Shown: piece by piece, positions 8,565 through 17,547 of the stretch
Position numbering within the stretch: position 1 is the stretch's first letter
How the letters are laid out: each line of letters starts with the position of its first letter
Assembly (NCBI GenBank): GCA_963816535.1
Contig: CAWFKW010000001.1
Span: 289,363 to 353,362, forward strand
From: CAWFKW01 sp963816535
Lineage (GTDB): Bacteria > Bacteroidota > Ignavibacteria > Tepidaquicellales > OLB5
Reading direction: 5' to 3'
DNA length: 64,000 bases
Made by a program: the position numbers and the translations under genes
Notes under the pieces: generated by a model
What the model was told of the DNA's origin: nothing
What the model saw: only the letters and a program-made list of their open reading frames with translations
Databases searched by the model: none

Positions 8565-10921
8565 AATACCCTCTTATTCTTAAACGAAATTACGCCAATC
8601 GAGGCAAGAGTTAATAATACCATGAGCGCCGATAGTTTGGAATACGTATCGTATTTATCGGAATCATAAACAAATCTTATTGTGTGATGTCCCTTTTCAA
8701 CATATACCGAGCGGAGGCTGTAATCAGTTCTGTATATTCCAGTTTCTTTCCCGTCAATGTACGCTTTCCACTCGGGATAATATATTTCGCTCAAAAACAG
8801 GAACCCGTTCTCTCCTGTCTCAACGTCAAGGCTGATATTATTCAATCCGTACTCGGTGATGTTTACTTTGCTTGTGATATTATCAGCCGAGTCTCTCATC
8901 GAAGGAAGGTTCATATTCGGCGGCTGCTTTTCCAGAACTAGAGTTTTCCTGTAATTGAATTCATCGCTTTCCATGTACTTCTTAATATCATCTTCTCCGG
9001 GAATTACTTTTACCCTGTAAAACATTTTGGCCCGCGGCAAATATGTTTCATTTGGGACCAAAGCCATCTGTTTTTTTGCGTTATCGACTTTTATTTTATA
9101 CTTAACGTTCATCAGGTCAAATGTCTGCGTACTGTTTGAGTCAGGTTTGTTTGGCGGGAATTTTCGTTCCAGGGTGAGTACGTTGATACCCTCAAGCAGC
9201 TGAATTCTATCCAGCGCGCCCTGGTAGCGCTGGAAAAGCATGTTGCCGCCATCGCGCATGTTTATCCTGAATATTTCCGACACGCCTTCCTCTTTCATCT
9301 TATTTATTAATGCGGCATTTTGTTTGTACATTTCGGCGGGGTCAGAGCTGCCGTTATTCTGGTTAAACGCGAAAATGTAAATATCGATAACCATAATGGC
9401 AACAATAGCGGCGGAAAAAACATTGACGTTTATCTTATCGTTCATATACATGTACATCGCCGCAATATACAGCGCAGATAACACAAAGAATATATTTACC
9501 TGCGAAGCTATCCATGAGCTTATTTCTGGGTTTGCTGCAAGCGGGAAAATGGACCTGAACAAACCGGCATTTCCCATAACAAACAATGCAGCCGCAACGG
9601 CGCCAAGCGAGAGCAGGTATTTGTTCGAAAAGAACGAAGCGAATTTCTTCTTATCCGTCATTACAGCGTTAAGCGAGTACGAGGCAAGCAGCGCCACGAC
9701 AAAAACGAATATAAACATGCCGTGGGCGGGATTCCGGAACCTGTTAAAAAGCGGAACGTAGTCAAAAAAGAGTTTCTGGACAAAAAAGTTTCCCCCAAAC
9801 CCAAATAAAAGGGCCAGCAGCGCCGACATTGATAGAAATAATACGGGCAGCCCGCTTATCTTTTTCCGGTAAGCCATGCGGAAAGCAGGGAACAAAAGTA
9901 TGATGGCAAACAAAGTTACATATGTTGTAGATACGGTATACATCCAGGCTCCTTCCTGGTGGCCGCCGCTTTTCTGAACGCTCCAGTAAGAAAGCTCTTT
10001 CGAATCCTGGTTCCAGTTAAAAGTGCCGAATATTTTCGGAACCAGCATCGTGAGCAGGTCATACGGATGAACCGATCCCTGTTTAGCGAACTCGTATCCT
10101 ATATTTGTCCTCTCGGTGTTTTGCGAAAACTCGTTGGTTATGGTAAGCTGGACGGAGGCGGCTCCGAACGCTATTACTGAAAACACCGCAAACGCCGCGA
10201 TGGATTTTTTGATGAAAGCAAAATCTTTTAATTTATATCTTGAGTATATTCTTTGCAGAGTGAGCGCGCCTATAAATATCATAATAAAAAAATAAGACTG
10301 AGGGTATCCTGCGAAAATACAAACCGCCATAACAAGCCCGTTTACCAGGATGTAGTTCCACTTTCCTGTATTCTCAAACTTGAGGAACAGCAGGTATATG
10401 AGCGGAAGCCAGACGGCCGTTTCAAGAATATTCATGTGAATTACATGAAGAACGATAAAACTTGAATACGAAAACATCAGCGCAAAAATAAGCGAAGCAA
10501 AGTTGTTGAACTTAAGCTCCTTTCCAAGGAAATAAGCTGAAACTGAGACTATGAGAAAATGAATCAAGACCGAGATTTGTACTACAAGAGGCGAGAGCAT
10601 GCCGCCCGAAACAAAAAACCTGAGCAGATAAGTTACAGGATAGAATACAGCAATTTGCGGGTCGGCTAAGAAGGGCATGCCTCCGAATGAGTAGGGGTTC
10701 CAGAACGGCATAATTCCGTTTGCAAGCGAAACCGCCGCCAGAACCTTGCCCGGGTAATAAACGTACGGGAAGTCGTCGTAAAGCCATGATGCGCCCGTAA
10801 GCAAATTTCTGAAAAGGAATATCCAGAATCCAAGCAATATTAACATGCATTTCCATGCGCTGAAAACTACATTAATATCTTTTATTCGTACTGAACTTTT
10901 TTTGGATTCCTTTTTTTTCAA
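8561..10921 (-). CDS. YfhO-family multispan membrane protein (GT-C-like glycosyltransferase)
   Basis: A 786-residue inner-membrane protein with about a dozen hydrophobic spans up to residue 520, then a long extracytoplasmic region, then a final span near 765-780. The first outer loop carries a paired acidic DDFPYVYYPG segment and PFWNPYSFGGMPF, the hallmark of YfhO-like proteins. The C-terminal domain has EIYYPEWKAYIDG, the other conserved element. YfhO homologues are GT-C-type proteins implicated in glycosylating cell-envelope polymers with lipid-linked sugars. The start is TTG. It overlaps the HAD gene by four bases and follows the DUF2723 gene by 95 bases, so all four genes from 13674 to 6895 could be one transcript. 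Confidence 0.85.
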   Translation of the reverse strand: MKKKESKKSSVRIKDINVVFSAWKCMLILLGFWIFLFRNLLTGASWLYDDFPYVYYPGKVLAAVSLANGIMPFWNPYSFGGMPFLADPQIAVFYPVTYLLRFFVSGGMLSPLVVQISVLIHFLIVSVSAYFLGKELKFNNFASLIFALMFSYSSFIVLHVIHMNILETAVWLPLIYLLFLKFENTGKWNYILVNGLVMAVCIFAGYPQSYFFIMIFIGALTLQRIYSRYKLKDFAFIKKSIAAFAVFSVIAFGAASVQLTITNEFSQNTERTNIGYEFAKQGSVHPYDLLTMLVPKIFGTFNWNQDSKELSYWSVQKSGGHQEGAWMYTVSTTYVTLFAIILLFPAFRMAYRKKISGLPVLFLSMSALLALLFGFGGNFFVQKLFFDYVPLFNRFRNPAHGMFIFVFVVALLASYSLNAVMTDKKKFASFFSNKYLLSLGAVAAALFVMGNAGLFRSIFPLAANPEISSWIASQVNIFFVLSALYIAAMYMYMNDKINVNVFSAAIVAIMVIDIYIFAFNQNNGSSDPAEMYKQNAALINKMKEEGVSEIFRINMRDGGNMLFQRYQGALDRIQLLEGINVLTLERKFPPNKPDSNSTQTFDLMNVKYKIKVDNAKKQMALVPNETYLPRAKMFYRVKVIPGEDDIKKYMESDEFNYRKTLVLEKQPPNMNLPSMRDSADNITSKVNITEYGLNNISLDVETGENGFLFLSEIYYPEWKAYIDGKETGIYRTDYSLRSVYVEKGHHTIRFVYDSDKYDTYSKLSALMVLLTLASIGVISFKNKRVF

Positions 10922-11016
10922 CTGGTTCTTATTGAATCATATGTTAACCTCTCCCCGTCCTATATGACAAACCTTCCTGAGAAGAGAGGGGATGGAAGTG
11001 AAAACAAATCTTTCGG

Positions 11017-13674
11017 TTATTTCTTAAGCGATTCTATCTTCGCCTTTATATCCGGATTATTGGGCGAGAGCCTGTCAATCCGGTAAAGTATATCAAGCGC
11101 TTTTTGCTTATCGCCGCGTGCATCGTATATATCGAGCAAAATCCTGTAAGGATTGTAATACGACTTAATATCGTTGGGATTGCGCTTCATTTCATTTTGC
11201 GCGGAGATCTCAACGTCGGCTGAAAGTTCATCAAACTTATTCCTGTTCCCGATCTTGTAATATAACGTGGCGGCGTCGTATTCTATCCGGTAATCCATGG
11301 GAATCACCTTTCTCGGAAGATTCGATTCCATCTTATCTAGTACTTCGCCGGCCTTTACGGAATCCTGGTCGTCAAAATAAGCGTGTGCCAAGGTTAGATA
11401 CTGGGAGCGGTAATTCTGAACTATGTTGGCATGCACCTGGTCGAAGAATATATCAGGATTGCTGAAACTTCTGAAAAAGTATCCGTCCTGCGGCGTTTTT
11501 GATGGCGCTGAAGGAGTTTTCATAAAGTTATCCGACATCTTTTCCTTATCGACCCTGAACTGCACCGGTTCCGGTGATTTATACGGGACCACCTTCTTGC
11601 CCATACCTTCGTTAACGAGATAATCGTCAAGCCCGATGCAATTATCTGCGCTAACAGTCGCTGAGAAATAGACCGGCCTTTGCCAGTTATTGGTTTTTAC
11701 AATGTCATAAATCATCAGGTCCTGAATCTTAATGGCTTTAACATTTCCATTTGCCACCCATGTATAGGGCATTTTCCATGTTAATTTATCAGGCGTATCT
11801 TTGTCTTTTTGCATGTCTGCCGGATATGCATCCGCCGGCACATTTACGCTGACTAATTTATAATCGCCCCATTGGGTATTTTGCAGCTGGTCGATCTGTA
11901 GATCGGTATAGCTGATCGGCACTTTCTTTGAACCATACGGCGATTCGTTCTTCATTTCTTTGATATACCAGTTCGTGTTAATAAGGCTAAGGTTAACAAC
12001 TCTTACGTCTGTCCTTATGCCTTCGACCGCCTGGAGATACCAGAGCGGAAAAGTATCGTTATCGCCGTTTGTGAAAAGGATCGCGTCCTTATCAAGCCCC
12101 TGCAGCAAATTGTACGCATAGTCAAAAGGAACGTAATTATCATGCCTGTTATTATAATGGAAATTTATCCTTGCCATATTTACCGGCACAAACGCAAATC
12201 CAAATAGCAGGAATATCACGCCGGCAGTTTTCATTGCGGATGAATTTTTGATAGCGTTGCTTATGAGTTCAAGGATTCCCATCACGCCCAGTCCTATCCA
12301 GAGCGAAAATACAAAGAAAGCGCCTTCATAAAAATAATCCCGTTCCCTGGGCTGCGGGTCCTGCTGCCGCTGGAACAAAGCGGTCAGGACTCCCATAAGG
12401 ACGAACATCCAGAGGAATGTTAATCCAAGCTTCCAGTCCTTGCGGAAATGGTAAAACAAACCGAACAATCCGATCAGGAAGGGGATTCCGTAGAATTTGC
12501 TCCAGTCAATTCCTTTATCCATCTCGTATCCTGCACGGCCGATATACTGCCATCCAAGGTACCGGTTGAACATATGGTTTATCTGGTAGCGCCATAAGAA
12601 GTCAAAGTCGCTTGTGTAGTTTGTCCATGTCCTTTTGTGCATCGGTTCCTGCGAATACCTTCTTGGCCAAAACGGAGCCTCGCCGTACTGCTCGCGGCTT
12701 AAATACGAAACGAGGGTCGGGATATCTTTGGGGTCGTTTTCGTTTATAGGCAGGTTATCTACTTTTGCCCTAACTAATACAGAAGTATAAATTGAATAGC
12801 CAATGAAAATCAGGAAGACAGATGTGAAAGCCAGCTCCATCAGCTTACGGTTCTTATTATACGCCCAAAAAGTTCCGTATAACAATGCCGGAATAACCAG
12901 GGCCGCGAAGAAAGTTACTACGCCGCTGTTTTTGGTTTTGAAAAGGCTAATGCTTCCCCCAAGCCACCCCGGATACCATATCACTATAACCGGGTAAACT
13001 AATATAAATGCCGCGCACGTTATGAGCATTGCAATAAGAAAATTTTTACGGCTGTATTCATATTTTCTAAAATAAAACATCATGCCGCCAACAAGAATTA
13101 CCTGCACTACAAGCAGGTGAATCCCAAGCGCTAAGCCGACAATAAATGCGACCAGCAGCAGATATCTCTCGCTGTATTTTTCATCTGCCTTTTCCCACCA
13201 GACCATAAGCAGCCATACGCAAAGGGCTATTAACATAGTGCCGAATGCATAGACTTCGGCCTCAAGCGCATTGAACCAAAATGAATCGCAGAAAGCGTAA
13301 GATAACGCTCCGATGGCGGCAGAACCAAATACCATGACAGCATCCCAATTTGACTTAGGAAATCCGCGCCAGTTTCTAATTACCGAAACAATAACCAGAT
13401 AGATGAACATAACAGTAAGCCCCGAGCTTATTGCCGATACAGAATTGATACGCGAAGCGGCGTTCGAACCGATAGGGAGCATTGTTGCAATTTTTCCTAC
13501 CAGGGTCCAAAGCGGGGCGCCCGGCGGATGGGGTACGGATAGTGTATATGCTGATGCCGCAAATTCACCGCAATCCCAAAATGAGAGGGTTGGCTGTTTT
13601 GTATATAAATAAACCGAAGCGGAAATCAGAAATACTATGGCTCCTGCAATGTAGTTAATCTTCTTATAATTCAT
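11017..13674 (-). CDS. DUF2723 (TMEM260-like) membrane glycosyltransferase with C-terminal TPR-like region
   Basis: An 885-residue protein. It opens with a membrane helix followed by the diagnostic loop SFWDCGEF...VPHPPGAP (about 31-55), where the acidic D-x-x-E pair fits a GT-C active site. About a dozen spans extend to residue 500. A soluble part follows, containing NGDNDTFPLWYLQ (about 535-547), and then helical TPR-like repeats at about 750-885. This family (PF11028) is related to a eukaryotic protein O-mannosyltransferase, so protein O-glycosylation is a fair guess. The family is very common in the Bacteroidota/Chlorobiota group. No signal for its acceptor is visible. Confidence 0.88.
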   Translation of the reverse strand: MNYKKINYIAGAIVFLISASVYLYTKQPTLSFWDCGEFAASAYTLSVPHPPGAPLWTLVGKIATMLPIGSNAASRINSVSAISSGLTVMFIYLVIVSVIRNWRGFPKSNWDAVMVFGSAAIGALSYAFCDSFWFNALEAEVYAFGTMLIALCVWLLMVWWEKADEKYSERYLLLVAFIVGLALGIHLLVVQVILVGGMMFYFRKYEYSRKNFLIAMLITCAAFILVYPVIVIWYPGWLGGSISLFKTKNSGVVTFFAALVIPALLYGTFWAYNKNRKLMELAFTSVFLIFIGYSIYTSVLVRAKVDNLPINENDPKDIPTLVSYLSREQYGEAPFWPRRYSQEPMHKRTWTNYTSDFDFLWRYQINHMFNRYLGWQYIGRAGYEMDKGIDWSKFYGIPFLIGLFGLFYHFRKDWKLGLTFLWMFVLMGVLTALFQRQQDPQPRERDYFYEGAFFVFSLWIGLGVMGILELISNAIKNSSAMKTAGVIFLLFGFAFVPVNMARINFHYNNRHDNYVPFDYAYNLLQGLDKDAILFTNGDNDTFPLWYLQAVEGIRTDVRVVNLSLINTNWYIKEMKNESPYGSKKVPISYTDLQIDQLQNTQWGDYKLVSVNVPADAYPADMQKDKDTPDKLTWKMPYTWVANGNVKAIKIQDLMIYDIVKTNNWQRPVYFSATVSADNCIGLDDYLVNEGMGKKVVPYKSPEPVQFRVDKEKMSDNFMKTPSAPSKTPQDGYFFRSFSNPDIFFDQVHANIVQNYRSQYLTLAHAYFDDQDSVKAGEVLDKMESNLPRKVIPMDYRIEYDAATLYYKIGNRNKFDELSADVEISAQNEMKRNPNDIKSYYNPYRILLDIYDARGDKQKALDILYRIDRLSPNNPDIKAKIESLKK

Positions 13675-13800
13675 CCTAAACCTTTAATTTTTGGGAATAA
13701 CAAATATATTTATAAAGCCTGTGAGTTTCAATGAATTCCGCAGTATTTGTATGTTTTTGAGGAGAGAATCCGGAAATTTCCTTTATTTTCAACTAAAACA

Positions 13801-13826
13801 AAAGGACGGTCTAAAACCGCCCTTTT
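13801..13826 (-). terminator. Intrinsic terminator for the T9SS cargo gene
   Basis: AAAGGACGGT (13801-13810) pairs with ACCGCCCTTT (13817-13826) with one G-T wobble and a 6-base loop. On the minus strand the hairpin is followed by CCTTTTGTTTT. It lies 41 bases past the stop of the secreted protein gene at 13867. The T-run on the plus side makes it potentially bidirectional. Confidence 0.7.
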
Positions 13827-13866
13827 TGTATATTTTTTGAAACGCTTTTTAGTCTGATATGAACTG

Positions 13867-14775
13867 TTATTTAGTCAGAACCATCTTCTTTGTTTGCACA
13901 AATGCTCCTGCATTAATTCTGTAAAAATACACTCCGCTTGGCAGATTTGTTGCGTCAAAATCAACCTTGTAACTTCCCGGCTGCATTTGCTGGTCAACGA
14001 GCTCTCGTATTCGCTGCCCCAATTCGTTATAGACCACAATGGAAACATGTGAGGCTTTAGGCAGGTCAAAATCGATGTTCGTAACCGGGTTAAACGGATT
14101 CGGGTAATTTTGCCGTAGAGCATAAACTTTAGGGATGTTCGAACTTATTGGCTGAATTCCAATAGGATTCCCTACAAAGATATCATCGAGATTTACATAA
14201 AATCCGTTAACAGAAGCATCCATGTTATATCTGAAACCAATCCATATAGTCTGTCCTGCATAAGCATTTAAGCTGTATGAATATCTGTTCCAATGCCCAT
14301 ACACCGAACCTGTATCCCAAAAAATATGTCCAATCTTATCTATAAAATCGGGCGGCAATGAATCTACTCCAACCCAAATCTGAAGACTATCAGTATAATT
14401 CGGGGTGCCGCCAGTCGCCCAAAATATCAGGCTGTCTCCGGCTGAAATATCGACTCTTTTTGTTACCAGCCAAGCATCTGAAACGGAAGCTATCCCATTA
14501 GTATCCTGGGCCGCGTACCATGTTACTCCACAGGCTTTTATCCCGGTGTGTGAAGTTTGCAAAGCGCTTTGCAATCCCGGGATACTGTATCCGGTATCTC
14601 TAACTAACCAATTCCAATTCGGCAAAATATAGAAACTGGCGTCGTTCCATACATTCCATCCTTCCGGCAAAGTTGCAGAGTCGCTTGTTTCGAATCCTTC
14701 TAAAAGTTTTGTTTGCGAAATAGCTAATTGACTTAGTAATATCAAAAATGAAACAGTAAAAATTAATTTTTTCAT
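13867..14775 (-). CDS. Type IX-secreted protein with a choice-of-anchor J-like domain
   Basis: A cell-surface or released protein. The chosen start is the ATG at 14775, which has a GGGAGGAAAA ribosome binding site and gives the signal peptide MKKLIFTVSFLILLSQLAIS; a longer reading to 14832 lacks both. After a short FETSD...LPEGW opening comes a jelly-roll domain of about 180 residues with the WLVT...GDSLIFWA...WIGFRYN pattern of choice-of-anchor J/cleaved-adhesin domains, which often bind carbohydrate or protein. The last 85 residues are the T9SS type A sorting domain (LRQNYPNPFNPVTNI ... KKMVLTK). It stands alone among envelope genes; the ligand is unknown. Confidence 0.85.
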   Translation of the reverse strand: MKKLIFTVSFLILLSQLAISQTKLLEGFETSDSATLPEGWNVWNDASFYILPNWNWLVRDTGYSIPGLQSALQTSHTGIKACGVTWYAAQDTNGIASVSDAWLVTKRVDISAGDSLIFWATGGTPNYTDSLQIWVGVDSLPPDFIDKIGHIFWDTGSVYGHWNRYSYSLNAYAGQTIWIGFRYNMDASVNGFYVNLDDIFVGNPIGIQPISSNIPKVYALRQNYPNPFNPVTNIDFDLPKASHVSIVVYNELGQRIRELVDQQMQPGSYKVDFDATNLPSGVYFYRINAGAFVQTKKMVLTK

Positions 14776-14932
14776 TTTTCCTCCCTTAGTTTTGAGAATT
14801 TGGATTGAATAAAATATAATAAGTTTATTCAAAAATTAAAACATAAATAACAGAATTCTAATCAAAGAAGCAGCCTGCATGCTTAGTGGATTAATTGCGA
14901 AAAATGAAAGCCGGTTCTTCCACATTTTTAGA

Positions 14933-14963
14933 TTGTAAGACCATGATTATATTGATAAATTTG
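14933..14963 (+). promoter_or_regulatory. Candidate FCB-type promoter for hldD
   Basis: TTG (14933-14935), exactly 20 bases, then TAAATTTG (14956-14963) match the -33 and -7 elements of the group's main sigma factor (TTG ... TAnnTTTG). Transcription would start near 14970, about 24 bases before the hldD ATG. Confidence 0.55.
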
Positions 14964-14993
14964 CAGATTATAATTAATCACATTTAAAACTTC

Positions 14994-15980
14994 ATGAAAA
15001 TTATTACGGGCGGCGCGGGATTTATAGGAAGCGCAATCTGCTGGCGGCTCAACACGCTGGGCATAGACGATATTATAATAGTCGACGAAAGCAGGGAAGG
15101 CGAAAAAGGAAAAAATCTGGAGGGCATCAGGTTCAGGGAATATATTGATAAGGATGATTTTATCAGACAAATAAGGGATAATTCAATTTCTCATAAAGCG
15201 GATACTTTGTACCATATGGGGGCTTGCAGCTCGACCACCGAAAGCAATATGGAATATCTTAAGGAGAATAATGTTGAATATTCCAAAAGTCTTGCTCTTT
15301 GGTGTTTAAAAAATGGCGCAAGGTATATTTATGCATCAAGCGGCGCAACATACGGCTCAGGCGAGCAGGGTTTTGACGATGACATAAGCGTAATCCCAAA
15401 GCTAAAGCCTATAAATAAATACGGACTCTCAAAGCAGATGTTCGATATGTGGGTTCTTGAAAATAAGATGGATAAAGAAATTGTCGGATTAAAATACTTC
15501 AACGTGTTTGGCCCTAATGAGAACCACAAAGGCGATATGCGGAGTATGATAAACAAAACATACGGTCAAATTCTTCGAACGGGAAAACTGCAGCTTTTTA
15601 AATCGCTGAAACCCGAATATAAAGATGGTGAACAGAAACGTGATTTTATTTACGTAAAAGATGCGGTTGATATGACGATATTCTTCGATAAGACTCTGGG
15701 GAAAGGAAAAGATAAGAGCGGTATTTTTAACGTCGGTTCGGGAACAGCGTCAACATGGATAGAGCTTGCAAACTCTATTTTTGCCGCGCTCGGGAAAGAG
15801 CCTGATATTGAATTTATTGATATGCCCGACAGCATAAAAAACCAGTACCAGTATTTTACGCAGGCAAATATCTCAAAGATTAAATACGCGGGTTATGATT
15901 CGAAAATTATGGCGCTTGAGGATTCTGTAAAGGATTATGTATTAAAATATCTTGTGCCCGGGAGGTATCTAAGAGCTTAA
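14994..15980 (+). CDS. hldD: ADP-L-glycero-D-manno-heptose 6-epimerase
   Basis: The last enzyme of ADP-heptose synthesis, converting the D,D- to the L,D-epimer for the LPS inner core. It is a short-chain dehydrogenase-fold protein of 328 residues: Rossmann motif GGAGFIGS (6-13), HMGACSSTTE (74-83) which is the HldD-type form of the substrate loop, and the catalytic Tyr143-x3-Lys147 in NKYGLSK. FNVFGPNE and the conserved C-terminal GxGTAStWIELA segment follow. It supplies donor for the GT9 enzyme encoded at 4969. It is transcribed alone on the plus strand between two minus-strand blocks. Confidence 0.92.
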   Translation: MKIITGGAGFIGSAICWRLNTLGIDDIIIVDESREGEKGKNLEGIRFREYIDKDDFIRQIRDNSISHKADTLYHMGACSSTTESNMEYLKENNVEYSKSLALWCLKNGARYIYASSGATYGSGEQGFDDDISVIPKLKPINKYGLSKQMFDMWVLENKMDKEIVGLKYFNVFGPNENHKGDMRSMINKTYGQILRTGKLQLFKSLKPEYKDGEQKRDFIYVKDAVDMTIFFDKTLGKGKDKSGIFNVGSGTASTWIELANSIFAALGKEPDIEFIDMPDSIKNQYQYFTQANISKIKYAGYDSKIMALEDSVKDYVLKYLVPGRYLRA

Positions 15981-16027
15981 CACTTTGTGTATTTGTTTTT
16001 ATTTTTGATTTGTGATTTTTGATTTTC

Positions 16028-16765
16028 TTATCTTACCTGTTCCCATTCATGAGACATGGCTTTGTTTTTGAACATGACTGAAGCGGCATTCCTGGTCCAA
16101 TCCCAGAATACTCTTATATACCCGAACTTGCGGTATCTTCTCGGCGATTCATAAATGACCAGCTTGCCCCAAGCTTTAATTTTCCCGTATTTTTTTATTC
16201 TTCTGAAAAGGTCAAAATCCTCGCCGGCAGCCATCGATTCATTGTACCCCCCAACTTTAAGGAACATGTCTTTCATCAATATGTGGCATTCGCCCCTGCC
16301 CATCCCTAAACCGATAAAGTTAAGCGTCCTGACATAATTATTGTAGAAGAAATGAAACAGCACATCGGATAACTTCTCTTCATTTGGGAAAACTTTCACT
16401 TTGCAGGTCTGCGCGACAATTTTGGGTTCTGTAAATTCTCTTAACGTTGTTCTGAAGAACAGATCTATATCTTTAATAAGCGTATCGGCGTTCATGATGT
16501 AGTAGTATTTGCCCGAGCTGTATTTTATGCCAAGATTCCTTCCTGCGGCTATGTTCTGTTTACGGCCGGGCTCAGGTATTACAACCACATCGGCAAGTTT
16601 AGTTGATATGGCAACCGTCGCATCTGAGCTTCCGCCGTCTGAAACGATAATTTCAATTTTATATTTTCTCTTAATTTCGGATGTGAACTGGCTCAGCGTT
16701 TGTTTAATAAGCTTCTCTTCATTTAACGCAGGAAATACAACGCTTATTAATATATCTTCAGGCAA
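16028..16765 (-). CDS. Glycosyltransferase family 2
   Basis: A GT-A-fold transferase of 245 residues. It opens with ISVVFPALNEEKLIKQTL, then IIVSDGGSSDAT (about 38-49), the nucleotide-sugar binding core. A MNADTLI segment stands in place of the common DxD, and the GGYNESMAAGEDFDLFRRIK motif (about 170-190) holds the ED base. There is no strong membrane helix, so it is probably soluble or peripheral. It belongs by context to the envelope polysaccharide genes around it; the sugar and acceptor are unknown. Confidence 0.85.
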   Translation of the reverse strand: MPEDILISVVFPALNEEKLIKQTLSQFTSEIKRKYKIEIIVSDGGSSDATVAISTKLADVVVIPEPGRKQNIAAGRNLGIKYSSGKYYYIMNADTLIKDIDLFFRTTLREFTEPKIVAQTCKVKVFPNEEKLSDVLFHFFYNNYVRTLNFIGLGMGRGECHILMKDMFLKVGGYNESMAAGEDFDLFRRIKKYGKIKAWGKLVIYESPRRYRKFGYIRVFWDWTRNAASVMFKNKAMSHEWEQVR

Positions 16766-16823
16766 ACCGTATAAGTTTTATTAAGTTTCTAACGGGGAAT
16801 TAATAATTCTCTTTACAAAACAA

Positions 16824-16852
16824 TAGGAGTGTAAAAATTACTTACACTCCTA
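16824..16852 (-). terminator. Intrinsic terminator of the L28 operon
   Basis: A perfect 11-bp stem, TAGGAGTGTAA (16824-16834) with TTACACTCCTA (16842-16852), and a 7-base loop. Reading on the minus strand it is followed by TTGTTTTG. It lies 28 bases past the rpmB stop. Confidence 0.75.
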
Positions 16853-16880
16853 CAAAAAGCCCTGCTTTTTTCGAATTACG

Positions 16881-17102
16881 TTACTTATCCATTTCTGAAA
16901 CCATTGCGGCATAACCTTTTCTTTTTAAGGTGCGAAGCGCCCTGGTCGAGATCTTAACTGTGATAAACCTGTTTTCTTCAGGAACCCATATCCTCTTGGT
17001 CTTTAAGTTAGGAAGCTGTCTCATCTTCGTCCTGTTATGCGAATGAGATACATTGTTCCCTACCAGCGGTTTTTTTCCTGTTAACTGACAAACTCTGGCC
17101 AT
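16881..17102 (-). CDS. rpmB: 50S ribosomal protein L28
   Basis: A 73-residue ribosomal protein of the large subunit. It has the family start (A)RVCQLTGKKPLVGNNVSH, a basic middle (KTKRIWVPEENRFITVKIS) and the ending ALRTLKRKG. Only one Cys of the zinc-binding pairs seen in C+ forms is present, so this is the zinc-free (C-) form. It is downstream of a small zinc-ribbon gene, with a 37-base gap, and both share the terminator at 16824. Confidence 0.95.
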   Translation of the reverse strand: MARVCQLTGKKPLVGNNVSHSHNRTKMRQLPNLKTKRIWVPEENRFITVKISTRALRTLKRKGYAAMVSEMDK

Positions 17103-17139
17103 TTAATAAATATTATATTAGCTGTTATTAAAAATTAAA

Positions 17140-17337
17140 TTATAGTTCCGCTAAGCAGTTACCGCAAAGCTTCTGATTTTTTTCCAGGTATTTCCATGTA
17201 TCTTTAGCTGTTTTAACCGAACTTATGACCTTGGCGTACACAGCTTTGGCCGATTTGTTGCATTTCGGGCAGACAATCTCCGCTTCTTTTTTAGCCAATT
17301 TAGCGGCCTTATCCGCAAATGTTTGTTGTTTTGCCAT
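17140..17337 (-). CDS. Small zinc-ribbon protein of unknown function
   Basis: A 65-residue product with two CxxC knuckles (Cys23/Cys26 in CPKC, Cys58/Cys61 in CGNC) about 31 residues apart, the spacing of a zinc ribbon. The N-terminal 20 residues are a Lys/Ala-rich helix and the middle holds several Lys, so nucleic-acid or ribosome binding is plausible. It lies just before rpmB in the same transcript. I do not recognise a named family. Confidence 0.75.
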   Translation of the reverse strand: MAKQQTFADKAAKLAKKEAEIVCPKCNKSAKAVYAKVISSVKTAKDTWKYLEKNQKLCGNCLAEL

Positions 17338-17451
17338 TTTTTTACTTTGATTAAGCTACAAACTTACGGCGAATTTTCTTAAAAATAAAGTCCCAATCCG
17401 GCGCTGTTTCTTAAAACCGTTAAAACAGTTTACGTTTTCCATGTCTTAATT

Positions 17452-17516
17452 AGCCCACGGCTTAAGTCGTGGGCTGCAAAAAAAAAGCCGTAATTCAAAA
17501 ACCACTTTAGTGGTTT
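17452..17516. repeat. Paired REP-like palindromes
   Basis: Two palindromes lie close together between the cytochrome b gene and the zinc-ribbon gene. The first (17452-17475) has AGCCCACGGCTT facing AAGTCGTGGGCT with one wobble. The second (17499-17516) is AAACCACT/AGTGGTTT around TT. An A-run (17478-17486) separates them. The centre ACTTTAGT of the second recurs in the pair at 36379-36431. Confidence 0.6.
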
Positions 17517-17547
17517 ACTTTACTAATAACTGTTTATAAATTCGGGT

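Noticed and set aside
13867..14832. Longer start of the T9SS cargo at 14832
   Set aside because: The extra 19 residues have no ribosome binding site and would bury the signal peptide; the ATG at 14775 has GGGAGG directly upstream.
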